The position numbers were made by a program, and so were the translations under genes. Below, in pieces: positions 8,447 to 17,410 of a stretch of DNA of 64,000 bases. A model generated the notes under the pieces. It saw only the letters and a program-made list of their open reading frames with translations, made no database searches and was not told where the DNA came from. Source of the DNA: JACKAQ01 sp020634975 [NCBI: Calditrichia bacterium] (lineage in GTDB: Bacteria; Calditrichota; Calditrichia; RBG-13-44-9); the NCBI GenBank assembly GCA_020634975.1, contig JACKAQ010000001.1:2728001-2792000 (forward strand). Direction: 5' to 3'. Position 1 is the stretch's first letter, and every line of letters starts with the position of its first letter.

Positions 8447-8464
8447 AATTTTCTCATTATTTTA

Positions 8465-8543
8465 TTTGCCACAGAGTCACAGAGATCACTGAGTTTTTTT
8501 AATCATTTTCTAAAATCTCTGTGCCCTCCGTGTCTCTGTGGCA
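8465..8543. repeat. Inverted repeat of CCACAGAG type between E1 and E2 genes
   Basis: The left arm TTGCCACAGAGTCACAGAG starts at 8465. The right arm (8516-8543) is its imperfect reverse complement, ending CTCTGTGGCAA. The spacer is AT-rich. It occupies nearly the whole gap between the E1 and E2 genes, so the mRNA would carry a long hairpin here. The left arm closely matches the half-element at 20098. Confidence 0.75.
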
Positions 8544-8552
8544 ATTTGTTTT

Positions 8553-10634
8553 TCAAAATTCAACCAGATCTACCATTTTTTCCGCGATGGCGGATACGTC
8601 CGGCACCACGGCGTTCATCAATCCGACGTTGTAGGGCACCGGAATATCTGGCGTGGCGAGGCGTTCCACCGGCGCATCGAGATCGAAAAAGCATTCTTTT
8701 GCGACGATGGCGGCGATTTCCGCGCCAAATCCGGCAGTCATCCCGTCTTCGTGAACGATGAGGCAGCGGCGGGTTTTCCGTACGGAATCGATCACCGCGG
8801 ATTTATCCCACGGCGAAAGCGTTCGCAAATCGATGATATCTGCCGGAACGCCGGATTCCGCAGCGGCTGTTTCGCACCGCTCGACCATCGCGCCCCAGGT
8901 CACCACGGTCAGCTCGTCGCCGGTTTGGGTGATGCGCGCTTTGCCGAACGGCAGCAGATACGCATCGCCGGGATAGGGACGCCGCGCCCAGGGCATATCG
9001 AGGCAATGGCGATGCTCGAAAAATATCACCGGATCGTTGCCGCGCATCGCCGCGCGGAGCAACCCGACCGCATCTTCCGCATTCGAGGGAAACGCCACGC
9101 GCCAGCCGATGCCGTGTGCCCACATCACTTCGTTGCATTCGCTGTGCCACGGATCGCCGCATTTGCTGCCGAAACCGCCGGGCATACGTACCACCATCGG
9201 CGCAGCGATGCGGTTGTGGGTGCGCCAGCGGATCGTACCGCAATTGTCGAGCTGTTCGGCGGCCGGATCGGCGTATTTGCGAAATTGGATTTCCGAAACC
9301 GGCATCAGCCCGCAGATCGCCATGCCCACCGCGCGCCCGATGATGCCTTCTTCCGAAAGGCTGGTGTCGAACACGCGATCATCACCAAATTTTTCCTGCA
9401 ATCCCATAGTCGCGGCATGCACACCGCCTTTTGGCCCAACATCTTCGCCGAAAATCAGCAGTTTGGGATTGGTTGACAGTTCGTGCTCCATCGTCCGGCG
9501 AATCGCCGTCAGCATGTTGATGCGCGCCGGTTCCGGCGATGGCGTTTCGCTCGCTGCCGGAAACCGGTGCCCTTCGGCAATCAGTCCGCCCATCTGCGGC
9601 AAATCCGGCGAGCCGTCCGGTTTTGTTTCTGCAAATACATATTTTTTAACGGTTTGCACATCCGGTTCGGGGCGATTGAGCGCGGCTTCGACCGCTTTTT
9701 GCACATCATTTTTGGCGTCGGATTGGAGCTGTTGCCACTCTTTTTTGGAAATATGTTTCGGTACCAGAAATTTTTCGAGCTGTTTCAGCGGATCGTTGGT
9801 TCGCTCGTTTTCGACGAGTCCGGCGGGTTTGTAGGCTTGCGTGTCCTGCCCGGAGTGCCCGGAAAGTCGCGGAACGGTCAGCCGGATGAGCGCCGGTCCT
9901 TTTCGATCGCGAACGTACGCCACGGCGTCGATGAGCATCGGCGCGGCAACCGCCGGATCGCAACCGTCGCCATCCCAAATTTGCAAATTTTTGAACGATG
10001 CCAGATTTTCCGCGATATTTTTGCCTGGCGTTTGTTTTTCGCTGGTCACGGAAATAGCGTAGCCGTTGTCTTCGATGTAAAAAAGCATCGGCAAATTGAG
10101 GGTTGTCGCGATGGTCAGCGATGCCCAAAATCCGTTGGTCGCCACCGAGCCTTCGCCACCGAGAACCACGGCGATGGCATCGCCGTATGCGTTGTCCTGC
10201 AACGATTTCCGGCGATATTCAATCGCCTGCGCCGCACCGACGGTCGGGGTGTATTGCGAACCGACATCACCGGCCATCGGCAGTACGGACGCCGCACCCT
10301 GCGATGGCAAGTTGCACACCACGCCGATATCTTTCCCGTTGCTGTATCCGCCGGATTTTCCCATCGGTCCTGCCAGCGCATCTTCAAAATCCAGACCAAG
10401 TGTCAACATCAAAGGGCGGGAGCGGTAGTATGCACCAACGACATCTTTGGGATGTTGCAACAGCGATCCCAAGATGATCTGCGTAACATCGTGCCCGCGC
10501 GCGGAAAATTGATACAACACCTGTTTTTTGGGGACTAATTCGGTTTCTTCGATATCATCCATCGCCCGCGATGTGAACACCAAACGGGCAATATGGCGCC
10601 AGTCGAACTGCGCCAGCAAGTCAGCTCTATTCAT
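8553..10634 (-). CDS. 2-oxoacid dehydrogenase E1, fused alpha and beta subunits
   Basis: A 693-residue protein joining E1 alpha (about 1-330) and E1 beta (about 365-693). The alpha half has the thiamine-diphosphate segment GGEGSVATNGFWAS with the downstream IEDNGYAISV. The beta half has LIFGEDVGPKGGVHAAT, FDTSLSEEGIIGRAVGMA, QFRKYADPA and MPGGFGSKCGDPWHSE. It decarboxylates a 2-oxoacid and passes the acyl group to E2 lipoate. Fused E1 proteins of this type are usually annotated as branched-chain 2-oxoacid or pyruvate dehydrogenase; the choice is not resolved here. The ATG at 10634 is the first of the frame. The E2 gene follows after a palindromic repeat. Confidence 0.92.
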   Translation of the reverse strand: MNRADLLAQFDWRHIARLVFTSRAMDDIEETELVPKKQVLYQFSARGHDVTQIILGSLLQHPKDVVGAYYRSRPLMLTLGLDFEDALAGPMGKSGGYSNGKDIGVVCNLPSQGAASVLPMAGDVGSQYTPTVGAAQAIEYRRKSLQDNAYGDAIAVVLGGEGSVATNGFWASLTIATTLNLPMLFYIEDNGYAISVTSEKQTPGKNIAENLASFKNLQIWDGDGCDPAVAAPMLIDAVAYVRDRKGPALIRLTVPRLSGHSGQDTQAYKPAGLVENERTNDPLKQLEKFLVPKHISKKEWQQLQSDAKNDVQKAVEAALNRPEPDVQTVKKYVFAETKPDGSPDLPQMGGLIAEGHRFPAASETPSPEPARINMLTAIRRTMEHELSTNPKLLIFGEDVGPKGGVHAATMGLQEKFGDDRVFDTSLSEEGIIGRAVGMAICGLMPVSEIQFRKYADPAAEQLDNCGTIRWRTHNRIAAPMVVRMPGGFGSKCGDPWHSECNEVMWAHGIGWRVAFPSNAEDAVGLLRAAMRGNDPVIFFEHRHCLDMPWARRPYPGDAYLLPFGKARITQTGDELTVVTWGAMVERCETAAAESGVPADIIDLRTLSPWDKSAVIDSVRKTRRCLIVHEDGMTAGFGAEIAAIVAKECFFDLDAPVERLATPDIPVPYNVGLMNAVVPDVSAIAEKMVDLVEF

Positions 10635-11087
10635 TCAATGGACCTCATTTTCAAGATTCTCAACATTCGCATCTAATAAAAATCGGTCGCGTTGATGCGA
10701 TGTTGAGAAATGTCGCGATTTTGCAGGCTATCAATTTAGAGCGGCGTCACAGGCGTGTCAAGCAGTAGCAAACTTTTTGGGGATGGGGTGATCGGATAAA
10801 AATTACAGCGGCTGTTGGATGTTAATGTTTGGTTGCTCTTGCCAATCTTGCCGCAAAGGAGCGAAGTTCGCAAAGGATTAACAAATATTAACGTTGCACT
10901 CAATATTGTTGAAATATTTAAGTTTCGTTGAAATGCCTGTCATTCCTGCGAAGGCAGGAATCTCCCGGCATTTCAACGAAACTTAAATATTTCAACAATA
11001 TTGAGTGCAACGTTAATATTTGTTAATCCTTTGCGAACTTCGCGCCTTTGCGGAAAAAATCTGTAAAAAAGAGCCATTTCTGAAAAT
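10635..11087. other. Intergenic region with a large inverted repeat
   Basis: No gene is seen in these 453 bases between panD and the E1 gene. Nearly half is the inverted repeat at 10851-11053. The stretch 10635-10850 should contain the E1 promoter but shows no convincing consensus. Confidence 0.6.
10851..11053. repeat. Near-perfect inverted repeat with 87-base arms
   Basis: The arm 10851-10937 is the reverse complement of 10967-11053 at 86 of 87 positions. The 29-base spacer holds a second palindrome, ATTCCTGCGAAGGCAGGAAT at 10942-10961. The outer ends (CCGCAAAGG...) match the repeat at 20486-20550. Such length and identity allow a cruciform in DNA or a very stable RNA hairpin. It lies downstream of panD and upstream of the E1 gene, and may end the pan transcript. 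Confidence 0.9.
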
Positions 11088-11459
11088 TCAAAACGTAAGC
11101 CGGGTTTGCGGCTGCTCGGTGAGGTAGCGCTCGAAACGGTTGTTTTCGTCCACCAAAATCACTTTCGGATCGATGGGGCGATGGGTCAACTCAAATCCCA
11201 TAATTATCAGCTCTTCACCGGCTTTGATGAGGTGCGCCGCAGCGCCGTTCATGCAAATATCGCCGGAGCCGCGCTCACCTTTGATCGTGTAGGTTTCCAG
11301 CCGCGCACCGGATGTATTGCTAACAACCAGCACCTTTTCGCCCGGCCACAGCCCGACCATGTCCATCAAATCTTCGTCAATCGTGATGCTGCCGACGTAG
11401 TTCAAATCCGCCTGCGTAACCGTCGCTTTATGTATTTTTGATCGCATAACCCATCGCAT
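11088..11459 (-). CDS. panD: Aspartate 1-decarboxylase precursor
   Basis: A 123-residue pyruvoyl enzyme that makes beta-alanine from aspartate for pantothenate. The self-cleavage site is Gly23-Ser24 in YVGSIT; Ser24 becomes the pyruvoyl group. SGARLETY and [17 protein letters not shown] are further family motifs. The ATG at 11459 has AGGAG upstream; an in-frame ATG at 11447 ([10 protein letters not shown]) would match the usual family N-terminus more closely, so the start is uncertain by four codons. It lies 83 bases downstream of panC in the same direction, in an order panE-panC-panD. Confidence 0.95.
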   Translation of the reverse strand: MRWVMRSKIHKATVTQADLNYVGSITIDEDLMDMVGLWPGEKVLVVSNTSGARLETYTIKGERGSGDICMNGAAAHLIKAGEELIIMGFELTHRPIDPKVILVDENNRFERYLTEQPQTRLTF

Positions 11460-11542
11460 GTTATCAAATTTCTCCTGTTTTTTAGAAAAATAATCAGTAA
11501 AAACGAGATTCCTGATTTCGCGCCAAAGGCAGGGGGCTCATC

Positions 11543-12388
11543 TCAAAACTTCGATTCAACCAACACATTATCAATCAATCGAACATCATCGACAAAAACC
11601 GCCATTGAAATGAGCGCGTGCTGGCGGATTTCCACCACTTCCGCGAGCGTTTCGGGATCGGCAATGCTGATGTAATCGATGCTCGCCCGCTCCACCGGTT
11701 CGATAATTTTCCGCATCGCCGCGATGATTTTGCCTGCATTTTTTTTACCCGATTGCACCAACGCTTCCGCTGTTTGCAACGCGCGATACAAACACAGCGC
11801 ATCCTGTCGCGCTTCCGGCGAAAGCCGGGCATTGCGGGAACTCATCGCCAAACCGTCGGATTCGCGAACAGTCGGGCAAACCACCATTTCCAGATTGAAA
11901 TTGAGATCCGTCGCCATCCGGCGAATGACCGCAACCTGCTGGGCATCTTTTTGCCCGAAATACACCCGTTGCGGCTGGAACACATTGAACAGTTTCGCGA
12001 CAATCGTGGTAACGCCCCGGAAATGCCCCGGACGTTTTTCGCCCTCAAGCGGTTGGGTGATATCCTCAACATTTACATAGGTTTGGAAGTTGTTCGGATA
12101 AGCGATTTCCGGCGTCGGTGTCCACACCAGATCGACGCCTTCGGCAGCCAACATATCCAGATCGCGCTGCAAATTTCGCGGATATTTTTCCAGATCCGCG
12201 CTGTTGTTGAACTGCGCCGGATTCACGAAAATACTCACGCCAACCCGGTCATTTTCCATTTTTGCGCGACGCACCAAACTCAGGTGACCTTCGTGCAAAA
12301 AGCCCATTGTGGGCACCAGTCCCCAGCTTTCCAGCGGGTTTTGCCAGCGGATTTTCCGCAATAATTCAATGTGTTCGACGACGTTCAT
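11543..12388 (-). CDS. panC: Pantothenate synthetase
   Basis: A 281-residue ATP-dependent ligase joining pantoate and beta-alanine, of standard length. The nucleotidyl-transferase signature is visible: VPTMGFLHEGHLSLV (about 25-39) with the HxGH-type element, FVNPAQFN near 55, YFGQKDAQQ near 145, and MSSRNARLS near 185, the counterpart of the KMSKS loop. It follows panE closely; only a palindromic repeat of about 20 bases separates the two frames. Confidence 0.96.
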   Translation of the reverse strand: MNVVEHIELLRKIRWQNPLESWGLVPTMGFLHEGHLSLVRRAKMENDRVGVSIFVNPAQFNNSADLEKYPRNLQRDLDMLAAEGVDLVWTPTPEIAYPNNFQTYVNVEDITQPLEGEKRPGHFRGVTTIVAKLFNVFQPQRVYFGQKDAQQVAVIRRMATDLNFNLEMVVCPTVRESDGLAMSSRNARLSPEARQDALCLYRALQTAEALVQSGKKNAGKIIAAMRKIIEPVERASIDYISIADPETLAEVVEIRQHALISMAVFVDDVRLIDNVLVESKF

Positions 12389-12407
12389 ATGTTTTGTATT
12401 TTGTTTG

Positions 12408-12493
12408 GTAGAGACGATTCATGAATCGCCTTTGTTTGAATCGCCAATGCGTTGTCCGGTTTTGGTTGGAGACGATTCGTGAATCGTCTCTAC
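12408..12493. repeat. Palindromic repeat at panE-panC junction, overlapping panE
   Basis: GTAGAGACGATTCATGAATC begins at 12408, and its reverse complement with one change ends at 12493 (GAATCGTCTCTAC). Each arm is itself nearly palindromic around TTCATGAA or TTCGTGAA. The same core (ATTCATGAAT or TTCACGAA between short G/C arms, flanked by GTAG/CTAC) recurs at 14064 and 34654. Most of the element lies inside the panE frame and encodes its last 25 or so residues. Confidence 0.8.
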
Positions 12494-13411
12494 ATGATTT
12501 TTCACGTGTTGCCAAACTACGGTATTTTCTGGTACGGCGATGCCGGATTCCCTGCCATATTTTACGATCATTCCGTTGATGGCATCGATTTCCGTGCGGC
12601 GGCGGTTGCGCACATCCTGCAGCATCGACGAAATATTTTGCCCGGTTTGCCGGCAAACCGACTGCACATTTTGCCAGGTTTCCGGAAACGATAATTTGAT
12701 GCCCCTGGCATTCGCCACTTCTACCACTTCGCGGACGATCAGTTCCATTTGCGCCAGCAAATCCGGTCGCGCCAGCAGTTCGCCATTCGGGATGTTGTGC
12801 AGCGCAGTCAGCGGATTGATGGCGGCGTTCACCGCCAATTTTTCCCAAATCGGCAGCTCAATTTCATCGCAATATTCGGTTGGGATTCCCGCTGCGTTAA
12901 GCGCACCCACCAACAATTGCAATCGCTCCGGCGACGGATGTTTCCGTTCGATCAGCGTTCGACCGTTGCCGCCAAAACGCAATTTTCCCGGCGCAACCAG
13001 ATTTGCACCCATCGCTGTGATGCCGCGAAAAACGCGGGTTTCACCGAATGTTTCTGCTAAAATCGCGTCATTTCCCAAACCGTTTTGCAGCGTAACGGCT
13101 ATGCCGTCCGGTTTCAAAAAGTGAGCGATTTTCTGCGCGGCGTTCGCGGTTTGCCAGCTTTTTACCAACACAATTGCGATATCTGCCTGCGGCGCATGTC
13201 GCCAATTTGCTGTGGCAGCCAGCCGCACATTGGATTCATTGCCCTGCTCATCGGTTACGGAAAGCCCGTTGTTCAGCGCGGTAATCTGCTCCGCCCAACT
13301 GCCGATCAGCGTAATTTTCAGCGAATGCGCATCGGCAATTTGCTGCAGCATCGCGCCGAATCTGGTGCCCATCGCGCCAACGCCAACAATGGCAATGTGA
13401 AATTTATCCAA
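12419..13411 (-). CDS. panE: 2-dehydropantoate 2-reductase
   Basis: A 330-residue NADPH-dependent reductase that makes pantoate. The N-terminal Rossmann motif GVGAMGTRFG (about 10-19) and the C-terminal helix with EKLAVNAAINPLTAL (about 192-206) are clear. The catalytic Lys is expected in this helix. DVRNRRRTEIDAINGMIV near 290 matches the conserved family ending. The last 25 or so residues (from NHVETIHESS) are encoded by the palindromic repeat at 12408-12493 and have no family counterpart that I recognise, so the native C-terminus was probably replaced or extended. It is the first gene of panE-panC-panD. Confidence 0.93.
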   Translation of the reverse strand: MDKFHIAIVGVGAMGTRFGAMLQQIADAHSLKITLIGSWAEQITALNNGLSVTDEQGNESNVRLAATANWRHAPQADIAIVLVKSWQTANAAQKIAHFLKPDGIAVTLQNGLGNDAILAETFGETRVFRGITAMGANLVAPGKLRFGGNGRTLIERKHPSPERLQLLVGALNAAGIPTEYCDEIELPIWEKLAVNAAINPLTALHNIPNGELLARPDLLAQMELIVREVVEVANARGIKLSFPETWQNVQSVCRQTGQNISSMLQDVRNRRRTEIDAINGMIVKYGRESGIAVPENTVVWQHVKNHVETIHESSPTKTGQRIGDSNKGDS

Positions 13412-13570
13412 TGCGTTTCAACCTCTCAAAACGGTTCCGGGGCGTAATAATACATCTAAAACTATCGAAAATTGAACGGAAATTGAAAAACCACCGATTT
13501 CGTCGTTTCGTTTCTCTGGGAATTTCAGTAAATTCGGAGAATCAAAAATCTGCGAATCGGAGGCAAATCA

Positions 13571-14059
13571 TTGACGCATTTGAGCTGGGATGAATATTTT
13601 ATGGGCATTGCCGTGTTCACTTCGCTGCGCTCGAAAGACCCGAACAGCAAGGTTGGCGCGGTAATCGTGAATCGCGAAAATCACATTGTCGGCACGGGTT
13701 ACAACGGTTTTGTGGCGGGCATCGACGAGCAGCGGTTTCGTTGGGAACGCGACGGCGATTGGCTGGAAACAAAATATCCGTACGTGGTTCACGCGGAAGC
13801 GAATGCTATTTTGAACTCGACGATCAACGATTTGCACGGTTGCCGGATTTACGCGACGCTGTTTCCCTGTAACGAATGTGCCAAACACATCGCGCAGAAA
13901 AAAATTGCCGAAGTGGTTTTTCTCTCCGACAAATATCGCGGCGAAAAATTTCATGAAGCCAGCGAACGGATTTTTGGTGCGGCCGGTATCGCCACGCGCA
14001 AGCTGGAAATGCCTGCGCTGCCCGAACTTGTGGGTAAATTTGAGCGTTACATTCGGTGA
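13571..14059 (+). CDS. dCMP deaminase family protein
   Basis: A 162-residue zinc-dependent deaminase that would convert dCMP to dUMP for dTTP synthesis. The zinc site is complete: H74-A-E76 and P-C100-N-E-C103. The TTG at 13571 is the likely start because GGAGG lies 7 bases upstream at 13559-13563; the next ATG is ten codons inside the domain. It is divergent from panE and followed by a perfect palindrome. Confidence 0.92.
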   Translation: MTHLSWDEYFMGIAVFTSLRSKDPNSKVGAVIVNRENHIVGTGYNGFVAGIDEQRFRWERDGDWLETKYPYVVHAEANAILNSTINDLHGCRIYATLFPCNECAKHIAQKKIAEVVFLSDKYRGEKFHEASERIFGAAGIATRKLEMPALPELVGKFERYIR

Positions 14060-14063
14060 AAAA

Positions 14064-14089
14064 TAGCGGCAATTCATGAATTGCCGCTA
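14064..14089. repeat. Perfect 26-base palindrome
   Basis: All 26 bases are self-complementary around AATTCATGAATT with GCGGC/GCCGC arms. It begins 4 bases after the dCMP deaminase stop and could act as a 3' hairpin, although no T-run follows. It shares its core with repeats at 12408 and 34654. Confidence 0.8.
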
Positions 14090-14143
14090 CAGAGAATTGT
14101 GTGTTGCACATAACCTGATTCATATACATTTCAGGAGGTTCCC

Positions 14144-15580
14144 ATGTTATTTCGAATGCTTTATGACGACAAACTCGCGCAAGCATCGTATGTTATCGGT
14201 TGCCAGGCAACCGGCGAGGCAGTGGTGATCGATCCGGAACGCGACGTGGATCGATACATCAATTTTGTCAAAAATGAGGGCATGAAAATCGTTGCGATTA
14301 CCGAAACGCATATTCATGCTGATTTTTTGTCCGGCGCGCGGGAATTGGCGGAGCGAACCGGCGCAAAACTGTATCTCTCCGACGAAGGCGATGACGACTG
14401 GAAATATCGCTGGCTCGACAAAAAAAGCGGCGGCGGCACATACAATCATCAGTTGGTTTACGATGGCGATACGTTCAACATCGGGAATATTGAGTTGAAA
14501 GTGCTGCACACGCCCGGACACACGCCGGAGCATATTTCTTTTTTGGTGACCGACCAGGGCGGTGGCGCGAACGCGCCGATGGGCATTGCCACCGGCGATT
14601 TTGTGTTTGTCGGCGATGTCGGGCGACCGGATTTGCTGGAATCGGCAGCCGGTGTTGCGGGCGCAAAAGAGAAATCCGCCAAAGTGATGTACCAGTCGCT
14701 GCAGGGCTTTAAAGATTTGCCGGACTACCTGCAACTGTGGCCGGGGCACGGCTCCGGCAGCGCCTGCGGAAAAGCGCTCGGCGCAGTGCCGCAATCGACG
14801 GTCGGTTACGAAAAACGCTTTAACGCATCGATTGCCGCGGCGAACAGCGAATCCGGCTTTGTGAAATCTATTTTGCACGGACAGCCGGAACCGCCGCTGT
14901 ATTTCGCACGAATGAAACGCGACAACCGGGACGGTCCGCCGTTGCTTGGCAGATTGCCAAATCCTGAAAAAACAACTGTTTCCGCGATGCTCGATGCTGC
15001 CAAAAACGGCGCTGCGCTGCTCGATACCCGCGAATGGAGCGCATACGCCGAAGCACATTTGCCCGGCGCATTGTTCACGCCGCTGAACAATTCCTTCAAC
15101 ACAATCGCGGGATCGTATGTGCCGGAGAATACTGCAATTTACCTGATTGTCGAGGATACTCGCGTTCGCGAAGCGGTGATCGATCTGATTCGCATCGGGC
15201 TGGATAAAGTGGTCGGTTTTGCTACACCGGCGGACCTGCAACATTACGCGACAGCCGGCGGAAAAATGATCCAGATGATTTCGAGGGATATGCTCGATTT
15301 GAAAAAAATGTCGCCGAACGGCAACACGCTTATTCTCGATGTGCGCCGCGCAGATGAATTTGAGGAAGGGCATCTCAAAGGTGCGCAAAATATCGCACAC
15401 ACGCGGTTGCTGGCGCGGATGAACGAGATTCCCAAAAACAAACAGCTCTGGATTCACTGTCGCACGGACAACCGTTCCGCATTTGCCGCCGGCATGCTGG
15501 AAGCCCACGGATTCGATGTTGTGCATCTCAAAGGCGGTTATATGGCGTGGAGCGCAGCGGGTGGCGAAATCGAGAAATAA
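14144..15580 (+). CDS. Metallo-beta-lactamase/rhodanese fusion, persulfide dioxygenase-like
   Basis: A 478-residue protein with an N-terminal metallo-beta-lactamase domain (about 1-240) and two rhodanese domains (about 270-365 and 375-478). The metal motif is THIHADF (His56, His58, Asp60) with HTPGHTPEH near 123 and a GHGSGSACGKALG segment near 203, as in ETHE1/CstB-type proteins. The last rhodanese keeps the active Cys (about 439) in HCRTDNRS. The first has EDTRVRE at the equivalent loop, no Cys, and is probably inactive. ETHE1/CstB relatives oxidise persulfide sulfur to sulfite. GGAGG lies 5 bases before the ATG. It begins a run of sulfur-related genes. Confidence 0.88.
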   Translation: MLFRMLYDDKLAQASYVIGCQATGEAVVIDPERDVDRYINFVKNEGMKIVAITETHIHADFLSGARELAERTGAKLYLSDEGDDDWKYRWLDKKSGGGTYNHQLVYDGDTFNIGNIELKVLHTPGHTPEHISFLVTDQGGGANAPMGIATGDFVFVGDVGRPDLLESAAGVAGAKEKSAKVMYQSLQGFKDLPDYLQLWPGHGSGSACGKALGAVPQSTVGYEKRFNASIAAANSESGFVKSILHGQPEPPLYFARMKRDNRDGPPLLGRLPNPEKTTVSAMLDAAKNGAALLDTREWSAYAEAHLPGALFTPLNNSFNTIAGSYVPENTAIYLIVEDTRVREAVIDLIRIGLDKVVGFATPADLQHYATAGGKMIQMISRDMLDLKKMSPNGNTLILDVRRADEFEEGHLKGAQNIAHTRLLARMNEIPKNKQLWIHCRTDNRSAFAAGMLEAHGFDVVHLKGGYMAWSAAGGEIEK

Positions 15581-15615
15581 TCGTTTTCCAGTCTAATAAT
15601 CATCTCACTTTTACG

Positions 15616-15653
15616 ATGCCGGAATGTTGTAACTTACAATTTTCCGGCATTTT
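15616..15653 (+). terminator. Weak terminator-like hairpin after the MBL/rhodanese gene
   Basis: ATGCCGGAA at 15616-15624 pairs with TTCCGGCAT at 15642-15650, with a 17-base loop and only a short TTTT tail. It lies 36 bases after the stop codon and just before the SulP gene, so it may only partly reduce readthrough. Confidence 0.45.
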
Positions 15654-15673
15654 GAACCGGTAAACCGCATTTC

Positions 15674-17368
15674 ATGAACCAAATTTTCCCCATACTAAAC
15701 TGGCTGCCCAACTACCATCGCGAATATCTCAAAAACGATCTGTTTGCCGGATTTACAGTTGCGGTGATGCTCATTCCGCAGGCGATGGCGTATGCGCTGC
15801 TCGCCGGTTTGCCCCCGGTTCACGGGTTGTACGCCGCGTTTGTCCCGCTGATTGTTTATCCGGTTTTTGGCACATGCCGTCAACTGGCGGTTGGTCCGGT
15901 GGCGCTGGATTCCATGCTGGTTGCGGCGGGCATCGGGCTGCTGGCGAATCCGGGAACGGATGATTATCTCGCGCTGGCGGCGTTACTGGCAGTTATGGTT
16001 GGCACAATTCAACTGTTGGTTGGCGTTGCCAGATTGGGATTTGTGGTCGATTTTCTGTCGAATCCGGTGATCAGCGGATTCACATCTGCGGCAGCGGTGA
16101 TTATCATTTTCGGACAACTACGGCACATGAGCGGCATCGGCATTCCCAACAGCCAGGAAATTGACACGCTCGTAACCTATCTTATTTTTCATCTTGACGA
16201 ATTTCACCTCCCGACATTTTTGACCGGAATTTTATGTCTGGTGTTGTTGATCGGGTTGAAAAAATGGCGGTCACGGGTGCCCGGCGCGCTGGTTGCCGTG
16301 GTGCTCAGTACGCTGGCGGTGTGGGCATTCGGTTTGGAAAAATACGGCATCAGCATTGTCGGCGACGTGCCGGAAGGTCTGCCGATACCGCGCATTCCCG
16401 AAATTACGCTTGCTAAAATTGAATCACTGATGCCCATCGCGCTCACGCTGTCGTTCGTCAGTTTTATGGAAGCATTTGCGGTTGCCAAACGCATTTCCGC
16501 CAAACGCAGTTACGAAGTGGAGGCGGACAAAGAACTGCTCGGACTCGGCGCGGCGAACATTTCATCGGGTCTTTTTGGCGGATTTTCCATCGCTGGCAGT
16601 TTTTCGCGAACCGCGGTGAATGCGGAAAGCGGGGCGCAAACCGGCGTTTCGTCGATGGTTTCCGCCGGAATTGTGGGCATCACAACGTTGTTTCTCACGC
16701 CGCTGTTTTATTACATGCCCAAAGCAGTTTTCGCCGCGGTGATAATCGTTGCGGTTTACGGACTGATCGACGTGCGGGAAGCGCGGCGGCTCTTCGAAAT
16801 CAAGAAATCAGATTTTCTGGTGATGGTGTTCGCGTTCGTCATTACGCTATTGCTGGGCATCCAGCGCGGTGTGCTGCTCAGTGTTGTTGCATCGGTGGTG
16901 ATGATTTTGCGGCGCATCACCCGCCCGAAAATCGTGTTTATGGGCGAAGTGCCCGGCACGGAGGTTTACCGCAACGTCCACCGGGTCGCAAATGCCGGGG
17001 AAATTCCCGGTTTGATCATCATCCGGATGGATGCATCTTTTTATTTCGCAAATATTTCGTATTTTAAGGACCAATTATACAAAGCCATCCAGCACCGCGA
17101 GGAACCGGTGAAAATGGTGATTATCGATGGCAGCAGCATCAACGAAGTGGATTCATCGGCGGAATCTGTGCTGCGCGACATGGTGGACGAGCTGAAAGCG
17201 GAGGGCATTTCACTCAATTTTACCAACCTGAAAGGCTACATAACAGACATGATGAAAAAATCCGGTTTTTACGAAAAACTGGGCAATGAGCACTTTTTTT
17301 TCAGCAAAAAGGATGCAGTGCGGCATTTTTTCGGGAACGATCCGGAAACCCCGATGGGCTCAAAATGA
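15674..17368 (+). CDS. SulP family anion permease with STAS domain
   Basis: A 564-residue SulP transporter. About 10-12 membrane segments fill residues 20-420, with the family signature MLIPQAMAYALLAGLPPVHG (about 33-52) and the GLFGGFSIAGSFSRTAVN segment near 300. A cytoplasmic STAS domain occupies about 440-550. SulP proteins move sulfate, bicarbonate or other anions. Placed between a persulfide-oxidation gene and sulfur-import genes, sulfate or a related sulfur oxyanion is the likely substrate; this is inference from context. No clear ribosome site precedes the ATG. Confidence 0.9.
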   Translation: MNQIFPILNWLPNYHREYLKNDLFAGFTVAVMLIPQAMAYALLAGLPPVHGLYAAFVPLIVYPVFGTCRQLAVGPVALDSMLVAAGIGLLANPGTDDYLALAALLAVMVGTIQLLVGVARLGFVVDFLSNPVISGFTSAAAVIIIFGQLRHMSGIGIPNSQEIDTLVTYLIFHLDEFHLPTFLTGILCLVLLIGLKKWRSRVPGALVAVVLSTLAVWAFGLEKYGISIVGDVPEGLPIPRIPEITLAKIESLMPIALTLSFVSFMEAFAVAKRISAKRSYEVEADKELLGLGAANISSGLFGGFSIAGSFSRTAVNAESGAQTGVSSMVSAGIVGITTLFLTPLFYYMPKAVFAAVIIVAVYGLIDVREARRLFEIKKSDFLVMVFAFVITLLLGIQRGVLLSVVASVVMILRRITRPKIVFMGEVPGTEVYRNVHRVANAGEIPGLIIIRMDASFYFANISYFKDQLYKAIQHREEPVKMVIIDGSSINEVDSSAESVLRDMVDELKAEGISLNFTNLKGYITDMMKKSGFYEKLGNEHFFFSKKDAVRHFFGNDPETPMGSK

Positions 17369-17410
17369 TGTTCGCAAGCTATTGTTTTATTTAAACCTGG
17401 AGGATGCAAA

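Noticed and set aside
14147-15526. A 459-codon open frame on the minus strand
   Set aside because: It is the antisense shadow of the metallo-beta-lactamase/rhodanese gene, lacks a ribosome site and domain pattern, and reflects codon bias of the real gene.
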